Positions 47,441 to 57,500 of a stretch of 64,000 nt of DNA are shown piece after piece. The position numbers were made by a program, and so were the translations under genes. The DNA comes from Proales similis. Taxonomy: Eukaryota > Rotifera > Eurotatoria > Ploima > Proalidae. Position 1 is the first letter of the stretch. The number at the start of each line of letters is the position of its first letter. The notes beneath the pieces are model-generated. The model ran no database searches, was not told the origin of the DNA, and worked only from the letters and a program-made list of their open reading frames with translations. Location of the stretch: contig JAGVRJ010000001.1 of the NCBI GenBank assembly GCA_019059635.1, positions 1,364,001-1,428,000 of the forward strand, read 5' to 3'.

Positions 47441-49952
47441 ATGTGGGGGGTTGCGTGTGCTTGTGGCTCGTACTTAGGCAACTTTGCATGTTTGGCAAAA
47501 TGGAAAGCTTTTACTTAAGAAGCTTAACGCTGAACGCCAGAGCCTTATTCAAACAACAGAGAGAGAGAGAGGCAGAGCGAAGAACTCTGCGAGAAAAGCG
47601 TTCGAATAATCTGAAAAAGAAACAAACGAGAGAGTGAGGAGCTGATCTAAGAGCGAGTCAGAGGCAGCGGAACCACGAAGCGCCGCAACGGAATGTGCGA
47701 GCGAGCGGCTAGAAAGACATGCTGAGAAAGGCCAACATGAGATCGCAAGCCAGAATGCAAGCGAGCAAGAGAGAGTGCGTCAAACTTGATCTGCTGCTGA
47801 TGCTTGCGAAATTGCCAAAATACGAAATGGATGCGTCGAGATTTTCACTGCAATTCGCGCATCAAACAGATCAAATCGGATAATAAGCTGATAGAATGAA
47901 AAATAAAGAAAACGATCAATTTGTGCTGAAACTGTTGTTTGATTGACGTAATCGCTCGTCGAACGCCGATCTAATCGCCAAACCGCCAAATGCAATGTGG
48001 TCCCGTTCACCTCATAATCTCGTTGCGCACTAATTTCTGTGTCTGCTGGAGGTGATTGTATTGAGCCGCGGTCGCACTTAGCATATTGCCCTAATAAAGC
48101 AATAAAATACTGCGATCGAACAAACGAATTGCTTGTTGCTCACTTTCTCTCTCTCTCTCTGCCTCTATCTGTTTCTCAGTTGCTGGTTGCTGTTTATCGA
48201 ATTCATTCTCTCCTCATTTATCTCGCTCACTGTCTTTCAAGCCGATACATGCTAATTTATTGATGAGCGCGAATAAACGAGTGATTGAGCGAGCCAAATA
48301 AAATGGAATGGCTTTTAACTGCTCAATTTTGAATTAACAAGAACAACATGGCAAACGAGCGAGACAGAGAGCAGCAGCAGCAGAGAGAGAGAAAGCAAAG
48401 AGAGAGAGAGAGAGAGAGAACAGCAAAGAGCAGCAGAGAGTAAATTGAGAGAAGGAATAAGAGACAGACTGAGCGGAAAAGGCATCGAGCCAGAGATTGT
48501 GGCAAATGTGAATGCTGATAAAGAAGAAAAGAACGGAGTGCAGGGCAAATATTGAGAATGGCAAGCATTCAAATCATTTCATTCCCTCTCTCTCTGGGTT
48601 TCTCTGGCCTTTTGTGTGTGTTCTGCCCGCTTGCTGGTTCGCGATCCAACAGAATTGATTGCCAAATTATGCTCAAATAGTTGAGAGGGATGCGCAGTTC
48701 TCTGCTATTCAAATTACTCAACGGCGGCCAGCAATAAATACTGGCAGGCGAACTAAGCGCTCAAGTCTAATACATGCTGCCATGATTTATTAGCGGATGG
48801 ATGGGCTTTTAAGATTAGAACTGTGGCCGTTGAGTCAAAGTTGTTGAGGCAGGCCAACTCAACAAGTAGTTTGCAACATACAGGTAGCGAGCAGAAACCT
48901 ATCATCTCGAATTTATGGCAATTAGTTGTGCTGATTGAATGCATCAATTACGAGTGGTGCCTGTTCTGCTGATCTTCACTGGCGCGCTCTTCTGGTTGCC
49001 TAATTCGCTTCCCTCTGCAAATGGCAAGCTCGTCGGTAAACGGCAAGCCCGTCCGTAAATAAATGAGGCGAGGCAGCAAATCGAATAAACCGTTGCAGAG
49101 GCGCTCGATACGCCTCTTTTTTTCTCTGAAAATAATAGAATACCGAACGAGTGAACGAACGTTGTTTGGAAAATTTCCAGCCAGAATGGTTCAATTGATG
49201 AATCAATTCACTGGCGTGGAGCAACTAGGCTTTCATTCGGCGCCGCATGATGTATTCGATCCGGAAGTGCAGCGCCGCATCGCCGAAAACATCAGGTTGG
49301 TTCCTGTTTACTCATATCCGCCTCGCCGACTCTAATCAACGAATTCATCAAGAATGCAGAACGTGCAGCAGAATATGGAGACCGCACTCGAGTACATGCC
49401 CGAGGCGTTTGGCAATGTGGTTATGCTCTATATTGACTGCCAGGTCAATGGCCATCATGTGAAAGCGTTCGTCGATTCGGGTGAGCTGATACATGCGGCG
49501 CCGTTTTTCATCAACTGAAGCTGACTCTGTTGATTGACGGTTGTGCAAACCATTTCCAATCCCTATTCCAATCAAGGCGCCCAGATGACTATAATGAGCT
49601 CGAGATGTGCCGAGAGATGTGGAATAATGCGTTTGGTTGACACCCGTTGGGCCGGAATCGCAAAAGGCGTCGGAACGCAAAAGATCATTGGCCGCGTTCA
49701 TATGGGTAGGCTTAGTCTAGCGCCCACATTCGGCTTTCATATTTAATCGATCAATGCTCGGCTGACTAAGCACAAATTCAAATTGAAAATAGCTTTCTCA
49801 CTGCATCGTTCTCGATATTGGAAGATCAGCCCATGGACATGCTTCTCGGTCTCGATCTGCTTAAACGCCATCAGGTAATTTGCTTTCCAACGCTCTTTCC
49901 GTTCGTTTCCTCCCTTTCGTTTTGTTCGCCCGCTCTCTTCATCCTCCTTCCC

Positions 49953-49983
<31 letters not shown>

Positions 49984-50594
49984 GCTCTGACTTGGGCTCT
50001 TTCCAACTTTGCCTAGTCGTCTCACCCGCATTCGAAACCGAACGAGCTGATTTCTTTTCAAATCAAAGTGCATTATCGATCTCGAGCGTAATTGTCTGCT
50101 AATAAAATCGGCCAATGTGGAAACGAAATTCTTGCCCGAGTCAGAGCTGCCAGACTTTGCACGCTCTCAAAACGCGATCGAGCAAAGTCTCAAGCCGGAA
50201 GAGAAGCAAACAAACAAAGCGACGACTTCGGCCGAATCTGGAGCCACAGCGGCGGGTAATTATAATGATGATTAAACATTTTTGAGCTGACGGCTGTCGG
50301 CGGCTTGAATGAGAGCGAAAGAACGAGAGCTAATAAATGAGCCAGCGTCTCTCTGTCTGTCTGTCTGTCTGTCTGTCTGGATACGAACCTGCGTGCGTGC
50401 GTGCAGGTGCGGATAGAAGCAAAAAATTAAAATGCAAATAAATAGGAACTCAATTCGCGGAGAGCTTAATAAGCAGCTTGCAGAGCATGGGCTTCACTCG
50501 AGATGAAGTAATCGAGGCATTGCAATCAAGTGGCGGAAACGAGAACGAGGCCAAGATCAAGCTGATTGCCAAGTCTTTGAAATTTCCAAAGTGA
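42571..50594 (+). CDS. DDI1: DDI1, ubiquitin-shuttle aspartic protease
   Basis: Delivers or cleaves ubiquitinated proteins at the proteasome. Nine exons: 42571-42793, 42848-42931, 42990-43100, 49181-49295, 49353-49480, 49577-49705, 49771-49874, 50069-50255 and 50446-50594, giving 409 residues. Residues 1-75 are a ubiquitin-like domain ([17 protein letters not shown]); a helical region with [20 protein letters not shown] follows. The retropepsin-like domain has the active site FVDSGAQMTIM and conserved [19 protein letters not shown] and [18 protein letters not shown]. The C-terminus is a UBA domain ([20 protein letters not shown]), absent in human DDI1/DDI2 but found in yeast and flies. Intron 3 is 6080 bases (donor GTCGGT, acceptor TTTCCAG), bringing DT and ARMVQLM together in phase; the rest are 54-194 bases. 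AATAAA lies at 50789-50794. Confidence 0.93.
43158..44567 (-). CDS. Unknown two-pass membrane protein nested in DDI1 intron 3
   Basis: A single exon of 469 residues if translation begins at ATG 44567, the first in-frame ATG; the open frame runs to 44705 without another ATG, so an upstream exon is possible. The first hydrophobic segment (about 7-28, [21 protein letters not shown]) and second (about 130-149, [19 protein letters not shown]) enclose a loop of about 100 residues with a potential N-glycosylation site (NFT) and a Gln run. The long C-terminal tail of about 320 residues is polar, basic, rich in Ser, Arg and Pro, with a cysteine cluster just after TM2 (LMLNLCCSG). A vertebrate counterpart is not recognised. 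The stop codon lies only 58 bases from the DDI1 exon 3 donor, so its 3' UTR probably overlaps DDI1 exon 3 antisense. Confidence 0.6.
   Translation of the reverse strand: MNRQAKFAYFYIIVGLVLFLLGTLVMLNNVVNSDQGEDEHTVSIRQTLPEAVNFTQFMVNYLQNSDDPLSSTQTTATSEKLALLKEALLISIVCHEERHTRQQQQQQQVWFSGLGRAFFTLFVCNGHRVYWSFLVLTSILGVLLLFYGCVRFYKYDIKLMKKGESYATSSVLEQPLGSSKQEDETWCELMLNLCCSGSHVTHSQSISSAIQSNQFNQPLGNEPAGLLLAHTNEPTNRPTACGKTPQEAERCRPRQELYPLLYEEMPDAIWTRNRPVFRKLELGRGVPVGARSIIRSINSPSFITQNTIERRLAERPDSAWLTAGQHRVCMKSLPSSLTTDQVHPVWRALDMATAQASGHQGQPSASKQLVKMKRAKISSSLSSIENLEKATAASSAQCKVCRNRQRPNARLKRQMACTRVNSIPMTFNEKDCKTQAPNTFTQQSTALDEEVKRRTARPKTWTNQPVMFV
44568..46056. other. DDI1 intron 3, between the two nested genes
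   Basis: About 1.5 kb with GA-repeat tracts near 44980-44995 and 45510-45530. It should contain the promoter of the nested gene at 43158-44567 and the 3' flank of the one at 46057. No further gene recognised. Confidence 0.5.
46057..46971 (-). CDS. Unknown two-pass membrane protein with His-rich N-terminus, nested in DDI1 intron 3
   Basis: A single exon of 304 residues from ATG 46971. The N-terminal 90 residues are His-, Gln- and Pro-rich (a run of nine His near 43-51). Two hydrophobic segments follow, about 177-197 ([21 protein letters not shown]) and 215-237 ([21 protein letters not shown]), joined by a short loop with two cysteines ([11 protein letters not shown]). A Cys-rich patch FCECSKPCG precedes TM1, a possible palmitoylation site. 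The C-terminal tail is basic and polar. N- and C-termini are probably cytosolic. No family recognised. It shares orientation and two-TM layout with the neighbour at 43158-44567, but I see no sequence similarity. Confidence 0.6.
   Translation of the reverse strand: MHSTVQTGLYTPNIFNYDYNFHNHPHHSSGGRHGPPPPVSLLHHHHHHHHHQQHSQQQQPTHHLSTGRLDKQKHHHLSLLAINQINSEENEHRIGKVALSVNNLHQCSYSNGNIDQGSKRTSNHSMAPELAVCLGRDPSALSSRISVRANDADGSSQTSKSAIASFCECSKPCGILTTVTGCALTALSVAVFLVISVDRWCQPISICSDPSMNVFAWTAVVVGLVMLLLGFVVVVYSEKDQTAHIIVTTKQHLDRLAAANSQKRRENKRNRRGPATDSTDQKANECAAEASQMIVPTVNTSEHV
46972..49180. other. DDI1 intron 3, distal part
   Basis: About 2.2 kb of non-coding DNA with a GT microsatellite at 47402-47436 and GA/CT-rich tracts near 47560, 48145 and 48370-48420. 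It ends at the acceptor TTTCCAG of DDI1 exon 4. No gene recognised. Confidence 0.55.
47402..47436. repeat. GT microsatellite
   Basis: About seventeen uninterrupted GT dinucleotides, the longest in the window, inside DDI1 intron 3. Confidence 0.9.
50349..50404. repeat. CTGT and GTGC tetranucleotide repeats
   Basis: About six CTGT units (50351-50378) and, just after, three GTGC units (50392-50404), inside DDI1 intron 8, which at 190 bases is otherwise among the longer introns. Confidence 0.8.
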
Positions 50595-50861
50595 AATGAG
50601 TCTGTCGCTGCTCGGCTCGTTTTGTCCTTTTGCCCTACTAAATGCCGGTGATCGACGATGCGCTCAATCGCTTAAAAAAAGACCTCGGATTCAATTTTGC
50701 TACGCTTGCTCTTCTCAATTTCGCTTTTCTATTCGTTTTCACAATTCCTGTTCTCTTTTTATTTCTTATATAGTATCTGCAAATTTCAAATAAAACCTAA
50801 GAGCGTCACTCGTTCGGCTAAATGAAATGGCCGCCGTTCGTCTAGGGCGTCGTGGCTGCTT
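50595..50861. other. Convergent 3' ends of DDI1 and the NRF-6-like gene
   Basis: It contains the DDI1 polyadenylation signal AATAAA at 50789-50794. The two transcripts end within about 70 bases of each other. Confidence 0.55.
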
Positions 50862-53800
50862 CATCGACGGAAAATGAATTTCTCCAGGCCGATGAACGGC
50901 ATCTCAAAAAGCACACTGGCCACATAGCCCAGCACATAAGCGAAGAATAAGAAGCCGAGATAGACCATGACCTTGACGTAAATCGAACTTGATGAGACGC
51001 TCGCTTGTTGAGACTTAAAATTCTAACCATAGTCAAGTCCTCGCCGTGGAACGGCTTCTCCAAAGTTGAATAGTAAAAGTACATGAAGCCCGAGTGCGTA
51101 AGATAGGCGGCAAACGAGAGCCGAGCTAATGGAGTCCACACTTTCCAGCTTAAGATTTGATTGATGAAACCTGTTGTGATTCAATTGCGTCAGAAAGCTT
51201 CCAGCAGCTCGGAGCGTTTGTTCTTCTTTACCTCCGTTGCCTGTTTCGCACGCAAATATTACGTAGGCCAAGCCAAGCGCCCACAAGAAGCGTGAGAACA
51301 TTTGGTAAACGACCAGCCAGAATCTAGCTGGCGGCTCGGGGGTGTATTGCGAGTGATTGCCGAAAAGTGACAAGGCCAACAATCCCAGCGAGACAAGCCA
51401 AAGCGCTGCGTTTATAATCTTGATTTCAATCGGCTGATTAGGCTAGGGAGCCGTCACGTCGCATGAGAAATACCGACCGGCGTTAACTTGCGCCAGGAAT
51501 TCTTTTTGTGCGTGAACAGCAAATAGCCGAGCACAACGCCGACGATGAATGGCGCAATTCGGCACCTAGACATAAGCATGACTGGCTTTAATTGCTTCAG
51601 ACGGCAAATTACTTGGGCTTTGGCTTACCAGGGTTTGATGTAAACTCGAAGGAAAAAGTAGGCGTTCTCGGGACTAAGAAGCCATTAATTAGGCTTTAAT
51701 CGATCGACTCGGAAAGCGTCTGATTTAATCACCCCAAGGTTCCGAACTCGGCCCCTTCTTTGAGGCCGACAAGCAGACCGATGGAAATTATTGATGCGAG
51801 AAGAAGCAGAAACGCGATTCCCAGTCCGATGAGCGACAATCTTCGAGTTGGTTGGTTTGACTGCTCGCTTTTAGGAAAGCATGCGACTCTCTTACCCCAG
51901 GGCGAACGGAACTAGCATAATAGGAGCGATCCATTGGAACTGCATATCATTCGACAAGTACCATGTGACTCCTGTGAATAGAATCTAAGTGAGCTCAACT
52001 GGTTCAGGAGGCGTCTAGGCCGCAAATTACCAAAGCACTAAAACAAATGAATGCTCAATAGACGATATGAATAAATGCTTGACGGGCTAACTTACAATCG
52101 AGTCCTTTTCGACCAAGTTGTTTATGTAGAGAAGATTCAGCCACCAAGTGTCTGCGCAGTAGTTGGCCTCGAAGCCAGTTGTTGAGAAAAACGGTCCTTG
52201 TCCCAAGTAGGGCGACAGGCAGCTCATAATCATCAACATGATGGCATACGGGGGCGTTATTCTTCAAGATCGCTTTACGATCCAGGCAGAGCCAGAGCAG
52301 TCAGACAGAACACTCACCTCCAAAGTCGATGGACATAATATTTGAGAATCAGACCAGCGTCCAGCTTGGCGCTTCTCTTCTGCACCTCACGCAGGAATAA
52401 ATAAGTCGAAAGGAGGCCACTAGTCAATTGACTTATGTGTTAGGAGCCGAGGCTTATTAATTGGCGACGCCACACGGTACCTGAGCACGAAAAAGCTGTC
52501 GACTGCAAGCACGCCGTTGGTGATCGTCATGTATGAGAACCTTTGTAACCAGCCGAATACAGTCAGTGGATTGTCTAAATTCGATTGTGGCGATTAACGA
52601 TCAAATCTGTGAAAGAAGTCGGTCTACCCAGATATCCGCCGGCAAAAGCATAAGTGTGGCCAAGAATGACCCTTTTTGTTAGAGCAGGATCAAGCGATTT
52701 GACTTAATTCTTATCTAAACAAAACTCACCAGTTCATGCTCAAGAATCTAACTGCATCGACGCTAGTCAGGTGTCCGTCGGCTTTCACGTTTGTTTTGAA
52801 GATTTTCAGCGAATTCGAATAAATGGACAAGGCCTTGATGACTTGAACGGCTGTCGACTCTATGCCATTTGATTGCTGAGCATTATTTGTTTTGAGCAGA
52901 ATTCTGGCGGCTGCTACCTTTTTTGGCGGCTGCTGATGTTGCCTTGGCTGCGTCTATTTTGACGCCGGCGGTTGTCGGCCGCAGTTCGAACGAGTCTTGT
53001 ACACTCGAAGATGAGACCGAGTCACGAACGGCCCAGAACGAATCAACGACGGTGGCCACCGCGATCGGAATCACAATTAAGAGCAACACGGCGCTTTTTC
53101 AAGCCTTTAAGCCGAATCTCATTCTGACCGGATTAATTGCATAATTACATTGCGACATAGGCTCGAGCGTCCAACGCTGGCGCTTCGAAGCATCTAAAAA
53201 ACTCGGGCGTTGTTGGGCCAGTCGAGTTTTGACTTTCAGCTATACTGAGTCCAGTATTGACCGAGTCGAGGACTAAGAGAATCAAGTTAAACTCAAAGCA
53301 AATCGAGCAGAGGAGAAGAGAACGCACCGAAATTGATAAGCTCGGAGAGATCCGAAGAGCTGCAAGAGTCTGGCACGCATATGCCATAAGTGAGAGTCTA
53401 TTCAGTTCAAATTTGAAAGGTAAAGTGACAAAACAAGTGAATTTGTCAATTTACCGGCTCGATGCCAGACACAACTGGCTGCTTGATTTTCGACACTGAA
53501 CAATGCTTTCCTTTCCAGCCGTCGACACTCACTGAACGGCACATGGAATACTCGCCGAGCCAGATGACGCCACCTTTGAAACTCCTCAGATGTCAGTTTG
53601 GTCAGTTTGGAGACACGCATTACTTACCGAGAGTGATTCCACTCGCCGGCTTTCCAAAAGCGTCCAGCACTGATTCAAACAAATCAGATGGCCACAGATG
53701 TCAAAAGCGAATGACTAAGAACCCACCAGTGAGAGCCCACGGCTTGCCCGCTACCAAATCGGAGCCGAATTGAAGCAAGTGCTTAGAGCACTGGTCGCTT

Positions 53801-54054
53801 ATGAGGCCGGATTGGTTCATGAAGCCGGCGCGCGACAAACTGGCCAGAATTTCCTCGGCCATTTCGTTCATGCTCAACTTTGAAAACGAATGAGCCAGCT
53901 GCTCGGAGTATTTGAGCTGCTGCTCAAGCAATTTCGCTTGGCTCAGACTGCTGAACGCATTCTGCTTGCCAAACGCGTCTCCGGGCAAGAATTGTTGCGC
54001 ATTCGCGGTCCAGATTGCCGCAAGCAAAAAAACGGCACTTGTGCTTTTGAGCAT
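50862..54054 (-). CDS. nrf-6: NRF-6-like acyltransferase 3 family membrane protein
   Basis: A polytopic membrane O-acyltransferase homologue related to C. elegans nrf-6/ndg-4 and arthropod nose resistant to fluoxetine proteins, which affect lipid and drug uptake. Nineteen exons by frame, most introns 50-65 bases. The start ATG at 54054 opens a signal peptide (MLKSTSAVFLLAAIWTANAQ). Exons 1-5 give the extracellular NRF domain with conserved cysteines: LDAFGKPASGIT, WLGEYSMCRSV, TYGICVPDSCS. TM1 is AVLLLIVIPIAVATVV. The acyltransferase 3 domain follows: VILGHTYAFAGGY, TNGVLAVDSFFVL, RITPPYAIMLMI, MQFQWIAPIMLV, then RIAPFIVGVVLGYLLF, and a last segment YVASVLFEMPFIGLEKFIF. His of GHTYAF and Asp of AVDSFF match family positions. 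Exon 12 is only 7 bases (52031-52037). Confidence 0.9.
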
Positions 54055-54506
54055 TTCTCCTCTTTGCAATAAAGGCTTTTTGCAATCCTTCTTGCAATTT
54101 GTTTTTGGTGGTTGTTTCAAATTGAATGAGTTGAAAGTGCTAATCATTAAATAAGAAGCACGTATCTGTGGTCTCGTGACCAATGAGTCAATCACACATT
54201 TGATAAGTGAGCGCCCCGAACTAAACGAACCAAATTGGGCAATATGCGAACAATCCGTGGATAAGAGCAAGACAACAGGCCTCCCGTTTTAGGCATAAAA
54301 TTCGTTCTCTTTTAACATTGAAACGCTTTATTTATTTCTCTGTTTTGTGGTGTTTTTAAAATAAAAGTGAACAAAAAAAAACAAGAATGTGCCTTACACG
54401 TGTGAAGTGTCGAATAGAAAATGTAGAAAAAAAAGAAAACGATCAAGAAATAAATCGATTCAGAAAGAGAGCAGCAGAGAATTGATTGGAAACAGTGAGA
54501 AGACGA
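54055..54506. other. Intergenic between beta-heavy spectrin 3' end and NRF-6-like gene
   Basis: About 450 bases with upstream sequence of the NRF-6-like gene and the downstream flank of spectrin, both on the minus strand. A-rich, no gene recognised. Confidence 0.5.
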
Positions 54507-57500
54507 TCATTTCTTGCTTGATCGAAACGATCCGCTCTTTGGCTCGGCCTTGTTTTTCTTCTTTCGAAACAAGCTGCCGAATATGTTGCGCTTGTGTTTG
54601 CTTTGCTGTTCTTTGTCAGCGGTGGGCCGGTCGTCCGATTGATCTTTAGAAAGAAGAGGGCGATTAGCTTTAATTTAGTTGGAATGATTTGAAAGCAGAA
54701 ACGTGAAAAAATGCGCTCTAGAGCAGTTAGTAGATGAATGAACTCTAATAGGATAAAGGACAGGGACGACTAAAGTATGAGACCTAGCGCTCGTGTAATT
54801 TACTTGAGTCTAAGTAGGACGATTGAGCATCTCAATCATTTGCTCAAACAAGACCTGATCAAATAAGCGCAAGAGTTAGATTAAAAGAGAACACGCGACA
54901 AGACGAACAGAATTATTGAGCCAACTGCAGATTAAATGAACCGAACTCGGGACTTACTTGGAAGTGTGTGCGACTTGCGACCACTGTTCACCAGCTGATC
55001 GACTCCGTATTCGTTGCGTCTCCACTCGCCGCCTGGATTTGCCGCCTGCTCGAACTGATCGTACAACACGTTGGCATAGACGGCCGGATCGCCGCCGTTC
55101 TCAATCGGTTGATCGCCAGTCGTCAAGTCGTCTATTGTGCTTGCTTCGACCATCTGATTGCCAGACTGTGCAATGTTGGCCATGAAATCGTTGGAAGTGG
55201 CCTTCTGACTCGCGCTCGGACTAAACGGCCTTCGAAGAGGACTGGTCGGCACAGCGAACACGTCGTGTCTGTAGCGCTGTGGAGCAATGTCCGGCGTGTC
55301 GCTTTGCTTGAATATTTCCTCGACCGTCTGCTGCGGAGCGTCAGAACCGTTTATGCTGTTCAATACGACCTTGGAGTGAATCTGGGCGTCTTTAGTGGCC
55401 TCTGGCTCGAGCTCGCCGTATTGAAGGTCGAAGTCGATCGAGATGACCTTCTTGCGGTCGATGGGCTTTTCGTTGAAGCTGGTCGAGGCGCTCAGCGAGC
55501 CGGCGCTCTGCACAGAGAAGCTCTGAGATGTTCGAATGCCGGACGTGGCAGCCGCTTTCTCCAGTTTGGACTGCCACAGGTTGAACGCGTCGGCGTCATT
55601 GTGGTCGCCGGCTGCGTCGATCAGATACTCGGCACCGTCCGCTGTCTCCACATGCAACACGTTTCGTTGCAGACAAGTGTCCTCGAGCTTCGAAATCCTT
55701 GCCTGGTAAAGATCAATTGGATTGGAGGAAGCGTTCAGCTCGTTGTAGGCCTGCTGGTCGACAAACGAGCACAGCAGGTTGCCGTGAACGCTTGTAAAGT
55801 GAGAATGGTACTCGCGAATGGGCGCCCTCTGTCCGCCTCTCTGGCATTCCTGCTTGCGCATGAGGAAGCCTTTGATGCTGGGCTCGGGCAAGTTCAACGG
55901 CAGCCGGTATCTATCGCGAATGCTTCGGCTTCTATTTCGATCTCGCTTGTTTCTTTGCGTCTGTGATTTGTGCGGCGTCTCGTCCAACTTGGCCATCGAC
56001 TCGACCGCCAGAGGAGGCAGATCAGCAAACACAAAGCTCGAGCTTCGCTTCACTTCGCCTTCGCTCTTGCCAGTTTGAGCTACGAGCTGACTCAGAGCGT
56101 TCATTGTAATGCCGGTGATCTCTTGAGTCTTGCGTCGGTCGTCTTGACGCCGCTTGTCCAGTTTGCGTCTCCTCTCAACGTCCTTTTGCTTTTCTTGTTC
56201 GAACTGCGCGTTCGCTTGCTGCTTGCTGATCGCCTCGGTCTGCTTCAGCTCTCTGAGGACTCGTTCGAGACGAGTCTCGCTCGACAGCTGATCGAAACGC
56301 GACTGCATCGCCTTAAGCAAATTCTCAAAGTCGTCGTGCTGCTTCAAGAGCGCGTTCACGCTGCTCAAATTGTCGCCGAGTATTTGAGTGCTCACGTAGT
56401 TGTCCTTGGACGAGAGCCACGCGTCCAAATACTTGATCTCCTTGAGCAGCTTGTTGTACTCGAGATTTTTCTCGTAGAAACTCTGGCGCGAGCTCCACGT
56501 CTGAATGAGCGCCGAGTTGGTGCTCTTGATCAAGTCCAACTTGCTCTTGATCTCCGACTGGTCGACTGTGTTGCCAAGTCGAGCGGCTTCGGCCAACAGC
56601 TCGTCCGACTTGATAATGAACTCCTTCACCCTCGTCTGTTGGCAGTCAATCTCGCTCTTGAACTCCAAATGCTTCTTGGCCATTCGTTCGGCGTTCTCCG
56701 TCTCCATCGAGCTGCCCGTGGTCATGCCGGTGAGTATTTCGTTCAAGTACTCGCTGAGCTCGGCAAACTCGTTGCCGTAAATGAACATCTCCTGCGAGTG
56801 CTTGATCTTCTCCTTTCGGCCGGCGAGCAGTTTGAGAAGGTCGTTGTAGCGGGCGTCCGCCTCGTCCAGTCTATCTTCGATGTGCTCTTTTGTCTCCGGG
56901 TAGAGTTTGCACAAACGAACTGACTCGACATTCAATCGCTCAAGCTCTTCGCTTATTCCGCTCAGTTCGTTTTCGATCGCCTGCTGTTGCTTGGCCAACG
57001 AGTAGACGCTGGCCAGATCGTAGCCGATGTCTTCCTGCTGCAGGAAACGCTCCTTGTCACATGTCCACGTGATTATCTCGTCACAGTCCTTGTCGAATGC
57101 GTGAACCTCGATGGCGCTCTCGAACGTCTTGCGTCTGATTTGCACGAACGTGTTCACTTGGTGCCACATGTCGTTCACCGTCGAGCACTTTGAGTCGATC
57201 GCTTCTATCTGCGCGCCTTGCGTGTATTTGTTCTCGCAAAGAGTCTGCGCGAACTTGTCCAGACGTTTGATTCGCTCTTCGCTTTGACTCAAGTCGGCAG
57301 CGAACTGGTTGAACCGGTTCAGCAGCATTTCAGCGTGTTCGAGGTCGTTGCCGAAATCCTGCGACTTGGCCACGATTTCTTGATCTTCGAGCCAGTTCAA
57401 CGTGATCTCACACTCGCGCTCAAACTCAAACACCTTGAGCGAGGCGTTCAGATGGTTCTCTCGCTCGACAGCCGCTTCCAAGTTGCTCTGTAGGCTCTGC

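Noticed and set aside
49353-49705. Possibility that the DDI1 retropepsin domain is from a retroelement
   Set aside because: The surrounding sequence (ubiquitin-like domain upstream, UBA downstream, [19 protein letters not shown]) is that of cellular DDI1; no gag, reverse transcriptase or repeats are present.
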